The position numbers and the translations under genes were made by a program. Shown piece by piece: positions 36,168-45,219 of a stretch of 64,000 nucleotides of DNA; position 1 is the stretch's first letter, and every line of letters starts with the position of its first letter. Source of the stretch: Chitinophaga pinensis (GTDB taxonomy: Bacteria > Bacteroidota > Bacteroidia > UKL13-3); NCBI GenBank assembly GCA_945870425.1, contig CAMBSD010000018.1, positions 1-64,000 on the forward strand, given 5' to 3'. Under the pieces are notes generated by a model. That model saw only the letters and a list, made by a program, of their open reading frames with translations. It was not told the DNA's origin and did no database searches.

Positions 36168-38636
36168 TTATTTGTCTTTCTTTTCTTCTTTGATAGCAAG
36201 ATCAACCGGCTTCTCTACTTTTTCTTCGAGTAAAGCAATATCCAATACTTCAAGCATGTTTTTTACGTAATGGAAATTTAAATCTCCAAGGTACGACATG
36301 TTGATTTCACTAATATCTTTGCGGTTGGCTTCACATAAAATGATATCGGTAATACCTGCGCGTTTTGCGGCTAAAATCTTTTCCTTTACCCCTCCAATTG
36401 GCAATACTTTACCACGCAAAGTAATCTCACCCGTCATAGCCAATTTAGGCTTGATTTTCCTTTGGGTGAAGGCAGATGCCAATGATGTCAGCATAGTAAT
36501 ACCCGCTGATGGTCCGTCTTTAGGCACCGCACCTGCAGGTACATGGATATGAATGTCGAATGCATCAAAAACTCGTTCATCTATATCCAAATATTGGGCA
36601 TTGGCCTTTAAGAAAGTAAGGGCCGTTACAGCAGATTCTTTCATTACATCCCCAAGATGACCGGTTAATGTAAGTTTGCCTTTTCCTCTAATCAGACTAC
36701 TTTCAACAAAAAGAATTTCACCTCCCACACTTGTCCAGGCTAAACCAGTAACTACACCAGCCACTTCATTACCTTGGTAAATTTCTTTTTCAACTCTTTC
36801 AACACCCAAAATGGTCTTGATATCATCAGGACTTAATTTCTTCTTGATTTTTTTCTTGCTTACTTTTTCCTTGGCTATATGTCGGGAAACGCTTGCTATT
36901 TGTTTTTCTAAGGCTCTCACTCCGCTTTCACGGGTATAACCTTCAATGATTTTTTCTATGGCTGCATCAGATAAATCAAAATCTTTGTCCGCTAAACCAT
37001 GGTTTGCTTTTTGTTTCGGAATCAAATATTTTTTAGCTATTTGAACCTTTTCTTCCATGGTATATCCATTGATTTCAATAATCTCCATCCTATCAAGCAA
37101 AGCAGGTTGAATGGTATCTAAATTATTGGCAGTGGCGATAAACATCACCCTTGATAAATCATATTCAATTTCTACGTAATTATCATAAAAACTGGCATTT
37201 TGTTCAGGATCTAGCACCTCTAACAAAGCACTCGAAGGGTCGCCACGGAAACTCGTTTGTATTTTATCAATCTCGTCTAATACAAAAACAGGATTGTTTG
37301 TTTTTACTTTCTTTAAATTTTGGATGATACGACCAGGCATAGCACCAATATAGGTTCTACGGTGGCCTCTTACTTCACTTTCATCATGCAAGCCGCCTAA
37401 AGCTATACGGGCATACTTGCGACCCAAAGCCTTCGCAACCGATTTACCCAAACTTGTTTTACCTACGCCCGGAGGGCCATACAAGCAAAGAATAGGGCTT
37501 TTCATATCGCCTTTAAGCTTTAACACAGCAAGGTATTCAAGGATACGTTGCTTAATTTTTTCAAGTCCAAAATGGTCTTCATTCAATATGTTTTCAGCTT
37601 CGGCTAAGTCGAAATTATCAGTTGTTACATCATTCCAGGGCAAGTCGAGCAATAATTGCATATAGCTTATCTGCATCGAATAATCTGGGGCCATTGGATT
37701 AATTCTGCGCAACTTGTCAAGTTCTTTGTTGAAAGATTCTGACACATTTTTATCCCAGTTTTTTGCTTTGGCGGCTAAAGCTAAGTTTTCAATATCGCGC
37801 TCGGGAGAGTCGCCTCCCAATTCCTCTTGAATGGCTCTGATTTGCTGCTGAAGAAAGAACTCACGTTGCTGTTTGTCCATGTCTCCACGCACTTTGCTTT
37901 GAATTTGGTTTTTCAATTCAAGCATTTGCTTTTCCTTGTTCAACTCCTCTATAAGCATCATGGCACGCATTTTCAAATCCACAATTTCGAGCATTTGCTG
38001 CTTCACCTTGCTTTCGGCATTCATGTTTGACGACACAAAGTTGAGCAAGTATTCAGGACTCTTGATGCTTTTTACTGCACTAATGGCCTCTGAGGGTAAG
38101 TAGGGATTTAACTCAATAATTGCTGAAGCGGTGTCTTTTATGGTATCCATCAAAGCAATGGTTTCCTTGTCTTCTGCTGTATTATTGTTTTCAAACTCAT
38201 GTATTTTGGCTTTGATATATGGTTCAGTGCTAATTACCTCGCCCAATCTAAATCTGCGTTTTCCTTGAAGAATAGCGGTGGTGCTTCCATCAGGCATTTT
38301 AATCATACGAATGATTTTAGCCACCGTACCCACTTTGTAAATATCAGCCTCTTGAGGATCTTCCACTTGTTGATCCAGTTGAGCCACTGTTCCAATGGTT
38401 TTATCGCCTTTATTGGCATCTCTAATCAATCGAATCGATTTATCTCTTCCAACTGTGATAGGTATGACAACACCCGGAAAAAGCACTGTGTTTTTTAGCG
38501 GTAATATTGGCAGACTTTCTGGCAAATCTTCCTTATTTATCTCTTCTTCTTGTTCTTCGCTGAGTAGCGAAATAAAATCCGGCTCCCCCGCATCATCATG
38601 TAACATAGATGTTATCAAATAATTATCATTTTCCAT
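36168..38636 (-). CDS. lon: ATP-dependent protease Lon
   Basis: Lon degrades misfolded and regulatory proteins in the cytoplasm. The 822-aa protein has the N-terminal substrate domain (LPILPLKNTVLFPGVVIPI), a coiled middle (KQQREFFLQQQIRAIQEELG), the AAA+ domain with Walker A YGPPGVGKTS and Walker B PVFVLDEIDK, and the C-terminal protease domain with the catalytic Ser in PKDGPSAGIT and Lys in GGVKEKILAAKRAG. The length is usual. A full promoter (TTTG-N21-TAGATTTG) lies just upstream. It is monocistronic. Confidence 0.97.
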   Translation of the reverse strand: MENDNYLITSMLHDDAGEPDFISLLSEEQEEEINKEDLPESLPILPLKNTVLFPGVVIPITVGRDKSIRLIRDANKGDKTIGTVAQLDQQVEDPQEADIYKVGTVAKIIRMIKMPDGSTTAILQGKRRFRLGEVISTEPYIKAKIHEFENNNTAEDKETIALMDTIKDTASAIIELNPYLPSEAISAVKSIKSPEYLLNFVSSNMNAESKVKQQMLEIVDLKMRAMMLIEELNKEKQMLELKNQIQSKVRGDMDKQQREFFLQQQIRAIQEELGGDSPERDIENLALAAKAKNWDKNVSESFNKELDKLRRINPMAPDYSMQISYMQLLLDLPWNDVTTDNFDLAEAENILNEDHFGLEKIKQRILEYLAVLKLKGDMKSPILCLYGPPGVGKTSLGKSVAKALGRKYARIALGGLHDESEVRGHRRTYIGAMPGRIIQNLKKVKTNNPVFVLDEIDKIQTSFRGDPSSALLEVLDPEQNASFYDNYVEIEYDLSRVMFIATANNLDTIQPALLDRMEIIEINGYTMEEKVQIAKKYLIPKQKANHGLADKDFDLSDAAIEKIIEGYTRESGVRALEKQIASVSRHIAKEKVSKKKIKKKLSPDDIKTILGVERVEKEIYQGNEVAGVVTGLAWTSVGGEILFVESSLIRGKGKLTLTGHLGDVMKESAVTALTFLKANAQYLDIDERVFDAFDIHIHVPAGAVPKDGPSAGITMLTSLASAFTQRKIKPKLAMTGEITLRGKVLPIGGVKEKILAAKRAGITDIILCEANRKDISEINMSYLGDLNFHYVKNMLEVLDIALLEEKVEKPVDLAIKEEKKDK

Positions 38637-38647
38637 ACGTCCTTTTG

Positions 38648-38680
38648 CAAATCTAAAGTCTCTTACTAAGTCAATTCAAA
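38648..38680 (-). promoter_or_regulatory. promoter of lon
   Basis: On the minus strand TTTG (38680-38677) is followed after 21 nt by TAGATTTG (38655-38648), matching the Bacteroidota -33/-7 pattern. The -7 element ends 11 nt before the lon start, so the leader would be very short. Confidence 0.55.
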
Positions 38681-38850
38681 TGCCAGAAGCACTTGTACCG
38701 AACATTTGAAAGCGTTTTTTCAAATAAAGCAAAAATTAGGCGGATAATTTTGTAAAGAAATGGAGGAGGGATGTAGTTCAACTTGTCTATTTATTTGAAG
38801 CAAATGCTGAAATGTATTTGATTGGATAAAATCGTTTTTTGATTTTATTC

Positions 38851-39348
38851 TCAATTAAACAATTGGTCAAGTGTTTTGATGGCAATAAACATTTTCCCGC
38901 TATCTGGTAATTTTATGAAATCGTATTTTTTATAAAACATTTCTGCAGCATGGTCAATTGGGTCAACAACCACAGCAAAAGAGCCCATTTCCTTCGAAAG
39001 TTCATGGCTTCTTTTTAAAGCGTCTATTAGCAATATTTTGCCTATGCCTTTACCTTGTTGTTCTTTATTTATTGCTAACCTTCCTAGCAGGGTGGTTGGT
39101 ATTGATTTATATGACTTAGGCAATTTCTTTTGAATTTCTTCTGTAAAACTATTTAGTGAAATGCTATTATTTGAGAGTGTATAATATCCCAATATTTGAT
39201 TTGTAGAACTATCAGCTATAATGAAGCAAGCAGATAACTTCCTTTTCATGTCTTGTCCTGCTTGATGTTTCAGATAATTGTTTAATTGGTCATTTCCACA
39301 ATCAAAGTCATCCCTTCTGTGCTTTTTGTCCAATATTTCAATTTTCAT
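38851..39348 (-). CDS. GNAT toxin of a type II toxin-antitoxin pair (TacT-like)
   Basis: The 165-aa protein matches GNAT toxins that acetylate charged tRNAs and block translation: the N-terminal FDCGNDQLNNYLKHQAGQD is highly characteristic, followed by LLGRLAINKEQQGKGIGKILL with the acetyl-CoA loop QQGKGIG and a C-terminal AEMFYKKYDFIKLP with the conserved Tyr. It follows the DUF1778 antitoxin gene by 1 nt, the usual order for this family. The specific tRNA target is not visible. The toxin appears intact. Confidence 0.88.
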   Translation of the reverse strand: MKIEILDKKHRRDDFDCGNDQLNNYLKHQAGQDMKRKLSACFIIADSSTNQILGYYTLSNNSISLNSFTEEIQKKLPKSYKSIPTTLLGRLAINKEQQGKGIGKILLIDALKRSHELSKEMGSFAVVVDPIDHAAEMFYKKYDFIKLPDSGKMFIAIKTLDQLFN

Positions 39349-39349
39349 T

Positions 39350-39640
39350 CTAATGAGATTTTGAAGTGAAATCTTCGTAATCTTTCAATGCATTTTTGAG
39401 ACTTGTTGAAGGCTTTTTAGCTTTAGTGATAGCATTAAAAAAAATCTCGGCATCATTTTCAGTAGCGATGATTAGTTCATTTTCTTGGATAATTTTCTTT
39501 GCTTTTTCTTGCACGGTAAGAATGATAAAGTCTGTTAGATTTCTATACCCACCCAAAATTGCGGCCTTTTCAAACAAAAGCTTTTGTTCCTTTGGAAGTC
39601 TGGCATCAAATCGGGATATATCTTTTATGGCAATGCTCAT
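39350..39640 (-). CDS. DUF1778 ribbon-helix-helix antitoxin (TacA-like)
   Basis: The 96-aa protein has the DUF1778 pattern: RFDARLPKEQKLLFEKAAILGGYRNLTDFIILTVQEKAKKII, a ribbon-helix-helix DNA-binding domain, followed by a C-terminal toxin-neutralising tail (NALKDYEDFTSKSH). It would bind the GNAT toxin and repress its own promoter. Two palindromes overlap its promoter (see the regulatory entry). The toxin gene begins 1 nt after its stop. Confidence 0.9.
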   Translation of the reverse strand: MSIAIKDISRFDARLPKEQKLLFEKAAILGGYRNLTDFIILTVQEKAKKIIQENELIIATENDAEIFFNAITKAKKPSTSLKNALKDYEDFTSKSH

Positions 39641-39649
39641 AAATTTAAA

Positions 39650-39689
39650 TGTTTAAACAAATGTACTGAAAAAATACGTACACTGTCAA
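39650..39689 (-). promoter_or_regulatory. promoter with overlapping palindromes for the toxin-antitoxin operon
   Basis: On the minus strand TTG (39689-39687), 21 nt and TACATTTG (39665-39658) form a Bacteroidota-type promoter 18 nt from the start. TGTTTAAACA (39650-39659) is a perfect palindrome overlapping the -7 end, and TGTAC/GTACA (39662-39666, 39678-39682) is an inverted repeat between the boxes. Both are good candidates for the antitoxin operator. Confidence 0.5.
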
Positions 39690-39726
39690 GATATGTTTTA
39701 AAATATTGAATTAAACAAAAATCTAA

Positions 39727-40461
39727 TTAATCCCTATCATACAAATCCCTTATAGCCACTGATGCCACCGTGCAGCCAAATACGGTAGGCATATAGCTTA
39801 TGGTGCCCACCACTGATTTCTTTTTGGTATCATTGGGTGTTCTTACCACTTGGTATTGTGGTTTGGCTTCCTCGGGTGAGAAAACCACCTTTAATCCTTT
39901 ATATATGCCCAATCGGTGCAAGTATTTACGTACATATTTAGCCAAATGACAATTGTAACTTTCGCTAATATCAGCCACACGTAATTGTGTTGGGTCCACC
40001 TTTGAACCCGCGCCCATGGAGCTAATGATAGGTACATTTCTATCGATACAAGCTTTAATAAAATACACCTTTGGAGATAAAGTATCAATGCAATCAAGGG
40101 CATAATCAAAATTGCCTTCTTCCACTATCTTCTTGGTCATTTCGTCCTTGATGTAAATAGGCAGAACTGTTAAATCTAAATCGGGATTTATGTCTAATAA
40201 TCTTTGGCCTAAAACCTCTGCTTTTATTTTTTGCTCTGTGCTACTTAGCGCAGCCAATTGACGATTTCTATTGGTTGGATCAACGGTATCTGCATCCACT
40301 ATGGTCATTTTGCCAACACCACTGCGTGCAATCATTTCGGCAGCAATGCCACCCACACCGCCAAGGCCTACTACCAATACATTTGAATTAACCAATTTGT
40401 TTAATTTATCAGGGCCTAGTAATAACTCTGTGCGGCCCATCCAAGGCTTAACTTCCTTCAT
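39727..40461 (-). CDS. tcdA: tRNA threonylcarbamoyladenosine dehydratase
   Basis: TcdA (CsdL) cyclises t6A37 of tRNA to ct6A using ATP. The 244-aa E1-like protein has the nucleotide-binding VLVVGLGGVGGIAAEMIARSG, IVDADTVDPTNRNRQ, DYALDCIDTLSPKVYFI and the GAGSKVDPTQLRVADI segment typical of the ThiF/TcdA family. The C-terminal VGTISYMPTVFGCTVASVAI holds a conserved Cys. It follows the TatD-like gene by 3 nt, so they form an operon. Confidence 0.93.
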   Translation of the reverse strand: MKEVKPWMGRTELLLGPDKLNKLVNSNVLVVGLGGVGGIAAEMIARSGVGKMTIVDADTVDPTNRNRQLAALSSTEQKIKAEVLGQRLLDINPDLDLTVLPIYIKDEMTKKIVEEGNFDYALDCIDTLSPKVYFIKACIDRNVPIISSMGAGSKVDPTQLRVADISESYNCHLAKYVRKYLHRLGIYKGLKVVFSPEEAKPQYQVVRTPNDTKKKSVVGTISYMPTVFGCTVASVAIRDLYDRD

Positions 40462-40464
40462 ATT

Positions 40465-41124
40465 TTATCTCAAGTTTAATTTGAAAATGTCTGCGAATGT
40501 AATGTACAATTGCTTTTTTATCACCTCTTCATCCAACTGTTTAAATAAAGCATATTGCTTATAAATCTCTTTTATGGTATAGTTTGAATTGTCCGTTTCA
40601 AGCAGTGTGCGTTCTAAAGGAATGGTTTTGATGCTTTTTACATAAGCCTCATCAGTTTGAAACAAATGCTTGCCAAAGGAGAAAAATACATTATCATATT
40701 TTAACAATTGCTTGCTTTGTTCTTCGCTGCCTTTATAACCATGTAGTAAAAATATGGCTTGGCTGCTTTTAATGAAGGGCTGCAATTCATTATAAGCCCT
40801 TACACAATGAATGACGAGGGGCTTACCCGTCATTTCAGCCCAATTTACATGTGTCTGAAGAACGCTTTTTTGAAGCTCAAGGTCAGTTTGTATGGCTTTG
40901 TCTAATCCACATTCGCCAATGGCCCAAACGTTTTCTTGCTTTAAATTCAGTTCTATTTGGCTCATCAACTCAGGGCTATAATACCTATCAATAAGCCAAG
41001 GATGGAGACCACACGAAACGGGATACTGCGTGTCAGTATGCCTGTGGTAGGCATTTCTGATGGATATCTCGTCCTCATAGGGTGCCTTACGATGTGTATG
41101 TATATTGATGTAGTGTTCTGTCAA
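40465..41124 (-). CDS. TatD family metal-dependent hydrolase
   Basis: The 219-aa protein is a short TatD-like amidohydrolase. Metal-binding positions are INIHTH (His9, His11), AIGECGLDK (Glu), PLVIHCVRAYNEL (His), LLHGYKGS (His) and LLETDNSNY (Asp). TatD enzymes are DNases acting in repair or quality control, though this shorter form has lost the long loops of E. coli TatD (~260 aa). It is the first gene of a two-gene operon with tcdA. Confidence 0.88.
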   Translation of the reverse strand: MTEHYINIHTHRKAPYEDEISIRNAYHRHTDTQYPVSCGLHPWLIDRYYSPELMSQIELNLKQENVWAIGECGLDKAIQTDLELQKSVLQTHVNWAEMTGKPLVIHCVRAYNELQPFIKSSQAIFLLHGYKGSEEQSKQLLKYDNVFFSFGKHLFQTDEAYVKSIKTIPLERTLLETDNSNYTIKEIYKQYALFKQLDEEVIKKQLYITFADIFKLNLR

Positions 41125-41191
41125 AATGCTGTTAACAAATTAGTTTTTTTCTAATTGGCTATCAATTAACATTGCAAATAAAATTAATAGC

Positions 41192-41842
41192 ATGGAATTA
41201 TTAGAAATATTAAAGGAATTACTTACAAATACCAAAGGATTTTTAGAGCAATTTGTAAGCGATCATGGCATGTGGCTATATGCTTTACTTTTTTTAATTG
41301 TGTTTTGCGAAACAGGTTTAGTGGTATTGCCTTTGCTTCCTGGTGATTCTTTGTTGTTTACCGCAGGCGTTTTGGCTGGTAATGCAAACAACAATCTGAA
41401 TGTGTTTGCCATCATTATTTTATTAATTATTGCAGCCTTGCTAGGGGATAATACCAATTACTTTATTGGACGATATTTGGCTAAAAAAGGTGAGGGTGGA
41501 AAATTGTTTGGCATATTTACCATCAAAAAAGAATACCTTGAAAAAACAGAATCTTTCTATGAAAAACATGGTTCAAAAACCATCATCTTAGCTCGCTTCG
41601 TTCCGATTGTTCGAACATTTGCCCCTTTTGTGGCAGGTATTGGAAGCATGCAATACACACGTTATATTTCATATTGTATTATGGGTGCCATTCTTTGGGT
41701 GGGCTCTATCACATTGGCTGGTTACTTCTTGGGTAGCAACGAGTGGATACAGCATAATTTCGAAAAAGTGGTATTGGGAATCGTTGCGGCATCATTGTTG
41801 CCTGTAGTGTTTCAGTTTATCAAACACAAACTTGCTAAATAG
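41192..41842 (+). CDS. DedA family membrane protein
   Basis: DedA/VTT proteins are inner-membrane lipid scramblase-like proteins. The 216-aa protein has the family signature FARFVPIVRTFAPFVAGIGSM (quoted from ARFVPIVRTFAPF), ETGLVVLPLLPGDSLLFTAG near the N-terminus, GDNTNYFIGRYLAKK and several helices. The reentrant loop and Arg positions of the family are kept. Its 3' end overlaps the start of the next gene by 11 nt if that gene starts at TTG. Confidence 0.93.
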   Translation: MELLEILKELLTNTKGFLEQFVSDHGMWLYALLFLIVFCETGLVVLPLLPGDSLLFTAGVLAGNANNNLNVFAIIILLIIAALLGDNTNYFIGRYLAKKGEGGKLFGIFTIKKEYLEKTESFYEKHGSKTIILARFVPIVRTFAPFVAGIGSMQYTRYISYCIMGAILWVGSITLAGYFLGSNEWIQHNFEKVVLGIVAASLLPVVFQFIKHKLAK

Positions 41843-42587
41843 TAGAAATTCATATTATAGCTTTTTTCTCTTTTTTGCTTTATTTTTTTACCTTCAAAAA
41901 GCAAATGCTGAACGCAATCCTGGTCATTGTAGTTTGAAAGACGCGGTCAATGGGCGCAACTTTCTAGAGCTCAATCCTAATACTTATTTTGAATCAGTGG
42001 ATGTGAATGCATCATGGGTTAGGGTGGCGGTAAAAGCTTGGGTAGACAAAGCGAATATGTATGAAGATGTGCAGATTTATCGCAATGCCAGGTTGAGAGA
42101 TAGCGCAGGGAAGGTGCTAGCCATCGCCAGTATTGACTTTACACCGACTAAAAGCATTTCTGAAAATGATTCTCAAGTGTACATGATGATATATGGCTAC
42201 TTGGAAAAAGACTGTATTGATTTACAGTCTATACCCGAATTGGAGTTAAGCAAGATCTTATTACAAATCCAAAAGAATGCTAAGATTGATACTTTTCAAG
42301 TGTTTTTAAATAGGTTTGGTTTTAAAAATTTCTATGAAGAAAATGATTATGTTTCCTATCTCATCACCGAACCTGATTTTATAAGTCAATCTGAAACTCC
42401 TCGCATATTGATGGTGTTTTTCAAAAGCGAATTGATTGCCATTTTTCACACACGCAGTATCAAAGTTGAAATTTATGATTCAATAGAAATGGGCAAACAA
42501 TACAAGCTCATATTCAATTCCAAATTCACAGAACATACCAAAAACCAAATGCTCAAGATATTTAGGAGTAAAGTGGAGAAATACTAG
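41832..42587 (+). CDS. exported protein of unknown function
   Basis: The 251-aa product has a signal peptide (SYYSFFLFFALFFYLQKANA), then a soluble region with Cys in GHCSLKDAVNG and YLEKDCIDLQS. I recognise no domain. There is no ATG early in the frame; TTG 41832, overlapping the DedA stop, is the best start and implies coupling to DedA. The gene ends in a segment with mixed helix and strand character. Predicted periplasmic. Confidence 0.65.
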   Translation: MLNSRNSYYSFFLFFALFFYLQKANAERNPGHCSLKDAVNGRNFLELNPNTYFESVDVNASWVRVAVKAWVDKANMYEDVQIYRNARLRDSAGKVLAIASIDFTPTKSISENDSQVYMMIYGYLEKDCIDLQSIPELELSKILLQIQKNAKIDTFQVFLNRFGFKNFYEENDYVSYLITEPDFISQSETPRILMVFFKSELIAIFHTRSIKVEIYDSIEMGKQYKLIFNSKFTEHTKNQMLKIFRSKVEKY

Positions 42588-42593
42588 AATTGG

Positions 42594-42616
42594 AGGATAG
42601 AGGATTTAGGCAAGAG
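42594..42616 (-). repeat. 23-nt dispersed repeat, copy 2 (inverted)
   Basis: AGGATAGAGGATTTAGGCAA is the start of an exact reverse complement of 33949-33971. It begins 6 nt after the stop of the unknown exported protein gene. Confidence 0.6.
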
Positions 42617-42758
42617 GCATTAGGGTTTTCTATACTGCCATTTAACTTCGCGTAGGATAACAAACATTACAAATAATAAATTAATACTACTTAGTGAACC
42701 CTATGTTGTAAATTCTGTATGTCTCTGTGGTTTAATAACATTGACTTTTTTGCTAAAC

Positions 42759-44417
42759 CTAATTCAGGTATTTACCTGCTATTGGAACTCTTCTTCCATA
42801 ACCAAATGCCTTGCTTGAGATACGAATGACAGGAGGTGCTTGCCAACGTTTCCACTCATTCATGTTCACCATGCGAAGTATACGTTTTACCAAAGCCTCG
42901 TCAAAGCCAGCTGCTATAATCTCTTTTGGCCCTTTTCGCTCTTCTACATATAGGAATAATATTTTATCCAGTATATCATAATCAGGCAGGGAATCTGAAT
43001 CTTTTTGATTGGGTCTTAATTCTGCCGATGGTTCTTTGGTTAATATATTGCTTGGAATTATTTCTTTCTCACTGTTAATAAATCTGCAAAGTTCAAACAC
43101 TTCTGTTTTGTATAAATCACCAATTACGGATAAGCCTCCACACATATCGCCATACAAAGTGCCATATCCTACAGCCAATTCACTTTTATTGGTGGTGTTA
43201 AGCAAAATATAACCAAACTTATTGCTCATGGCCATTAATATAATGCCTCTTGAACGTGATTGCATATTCTCTTCAGTCAAACCAAATGGTGTGTCCTTAA
43301 AGTGTGAAGCTAAAGTATTTTGCAGAGCATTAAAAGTATTTTCAATAGAGATGGTTTCGTATGAAACACCTAGGTTTTTAGCAAGTGCTACTGAATCGCT
43401 GATAGAATGATCAGAAGAAAATTCAGAAGGTAATAAAACTGCTTTCACATTTTCAGGTCCTAAGGCTTTTGAAGCAAGGTATAGCACCAATGCAGAATCA
43501 ATACCACCTGATAAACCAAGGATGGCTTTGGTAAATCCTAGTTTGTGGAAATACTCTCTTATCCCAAGTACCAATGCTGATTCAATATTTTCAAATTTCG
43601 AATGAAGTCTCTCGACTCCGCTCGAGATGACAATGTTATTTAAAACTTCGCATTCCCCATTTCGCATTTCGCACTCCAATAAGTCTTCTTCAAAGTACTT
43701 GGCCTCTGCAATCAGCTTTCCTTCTGCATCTGTAATACAACTGCCACCATCAAAAATCATGTGTGTTTGTCCACCAATATGGTTTACATACAATACAGGT
43801 AGATGGTATTTGAGTGCGTTGTTACGCAAAACTTCTTGACGGGTTTGTATCTGTGTTTTGCTAAATGGCGAAGCCGCTATATTGATAATGAAATTAGGAT
43901 TTTGTTTAATCAATTCATCCATGGGAGTTTGGATGTAAAGCGGATTTTCATTCAAATTCCAAAGGTCTTCGCAGATGGTTAATGCTATTTTGCTGCCTTT
44001 ATATTCAATCACATTGAATTGTCTATTGGGCTCAAAATATCTATATTCATCAAACACATCATAATTTGGAAGGAGTGTTTTATCCGTTATGTGTTGCACT
44101 TTTCCATCGGCTAAAAAGTAAGCCGAGTTATATAAGTCTTTGCCTTCTACTACTGGGTTTACCCTCGGTGAACCTACAATCGCGGCTATTCCATCTAAAC
44201 AATGATGGGCTATTTTCTCTACATTTTCTCTGCAAAGCTCAATGAAATCTTTAAATTCAAGAAAGTCGCGGGCTGGATAACCGCAAACTGCCAATTCAGA
44301 AAAAACAATTAAATCTACTCCATTGCTTTTGGCTTTATTCAAAGCCTCAATCATTTTAGAAGTATTATGATCGAAATTACCCGTATGATAATTGAGTTGT
44401 GCTAAAGCTATTTTCAA
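42759..44417 (-). CDS. nadE: glutamine-dependent NAD+ synthetase
   Basis: NadE makes NAD from deamido-NAD with ammonia from glutamine. The 552-aa protein has an N-terminal nitrilase-like glutaminase with catalytic Glu41 (FSELAVCGYP), Lys113 (DKTLLPNYDVF) and Cys149 (LTICEDLW), and a C-terminal synthetase with the PP-loop LGLSGGIDSALVL (about residue 301). The linker between the domains (~248-275) includes ECEMRNGECE and SSGVERLHSK, which come from translated repeat DNA (43608-43632), so the linker is longer than needed. The active sites are unaffected. It is divergent from the upstream barrel gene's neighbours and monocistronic. Confidence 0.95.
   Translation of the reverse strand: MKIALAQLNYHTGNFDHNTSKMIEALNKAKSNGVDLIVFSELAVCGYPARDFLEFKDFIELCRENVEKIAHHCLDGIAAIVGSPRVNPVVEGKDLYNSAYFLADGKVQHITDKTLLPNYDVFDEYRYFEPNRQFNVIEYKGSKIALTICEDLWNLNENPLYIQTPMDELIKQNPNFIINIAASPFSKTQIQTRQEVLRNNALKYHLPVLYVNHIGGQTHMIFDGGSCITDAEGKLIAEAKYFEEDLLECEMRNGECEVLNNIVISSGVERLHSKFENIESALVLGIREYFHKLGFTKAILGLSGGIDSALVLYLASKALGPENVKAVLLPSEFSSDHSISDSVALAKNLGVSYETISIENTFNALQNTLASHFKDTPFGLTEENMQSRSRGIILMAMSNKFGYILLNTTNKSELAVGYGTLYGDMCGGLSVIGDLYKTEVFELCRFINSEKEIIPSNILTKEPSAELRPNQKDSDSLPDYDILDKILFLYVEERKGPKEIIAAGFDEALVKRILRMVNMNEWKRWQAPPVIRISSKAFGYGRRVPIAGKYLN
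43608..43632 (-). repeat. CGACTCCGCTC family repeat inside nadE
   Basis: TCTCGACTCCGCTCGAGA (43610-43627) is a perfect hairpin with a 6-bp stem, followed by TGACA. It lies in frame in the inter-domain linker of NadE and is translated as SSGVERL. Confidence 0.75.
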
Positions 44418-44452
44418 TGCAATAAATTGAAAGTGAATTATTCAAACAAAAA

Positions 44453-45199
44453 TTAGAAAATGATACCAAAGCTAAGTGATGTGAAACTATTGGTAGCTGT
44501 CCATTTGTCTTCAGAAAGCATGTCTACCAAACCACCATTGTACCTTAAACCGGTATATACTTTTGTGTTTGAAAACAAATCATATTGAATCCCACCACCT
44601 ATAATAAAAGAAGGATTGAAGAAGCTAACACTTTTGTCATATGCTGCACTTGTTGAGTCAGCTCTGATATCAAATTTATCTGCAGCATCAGGGTTTTTGG
44701 CATCTATATTATCCACTTGCACCACACTTGAACTCACATCTATTTTACTACGGATTAACAAGCCCAAACCCATTCCAAACTCGCCAAATACTCTGAGTTT
44801 ACCTCCGTTAATTGGATTGGTTCTCATTTTAAACAAAATGGGAATTTGCAAATAGCGCAGGTTGTAGGTCATACTTAAGTCATCTGAATAACCTTGTACA
44901 ACATCACTTTTGTAAAGATATACTCTGTCGTATTTGATTTTTGAAGTTACATTCACTACATTGATTTCGGTACCAAAGGCATATCTTTCATTGATGTATC
45001 TCGATACTGTGAAGCCATAATTCCAATCTAAGCTAATGCCATTGGCATCAATACTTTTGCTATCTGGGGTAACCCAACTGATATTGGGTGCTATACGCAA
45101 TCCAAATTCATATTTATTTTCATCGCTGATTATTTGTGAAAAACCATTTGAAACACTCATTATTGCCAAGGCAATTACCATTACATAATTTCTAGTCAT
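44453..45199 (-). CDS. outer-membrane beta-barrel protein (PorT-like)
   Basis: The 248-aa protein has a signal peptide (ending SNGFSQ) and an eight-stranded-barrel pattern with YEFGLRIAPNISW, FGTEINVVN, LRYLQIPILFKMRTNPI, GEFGMGLGLLI and a C-terminal SFTSLSFGIIF. This pattern is shared by PorT and other OMP_b-brl_2 proteins. A T9SS role is possible but cannot be decided by inspection. It is divergent from gldB, 20 nt apart, with nadE downstream. Confidence 0.8.
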   Translation of the reverse strand: MTRNYVMVIALAIMSVSNGFSQIISDENKYEFGLRIAPNISWVTPDSKSIDANGISLDWNYGFTVSRYINERYAFGTEINVVNVTSKIKYDRVYLYKSDVVQGYSDDLSMTYNLRYLQIPILFKMRTNPINGGKLRVFGEFGMGLGLLIRSKIDVSSSVVQVDNIDAKNPDAADKFDIRADSTSAAYDKSVSFFNPSFIIGGGIQYDLFSNTKVYTGLRYNGGLVDMLSEDKWTATNSFTSLSFGIIF

Positions 45200-45219
45200 A
45201 CATTTGAAAAATAAAAAAT

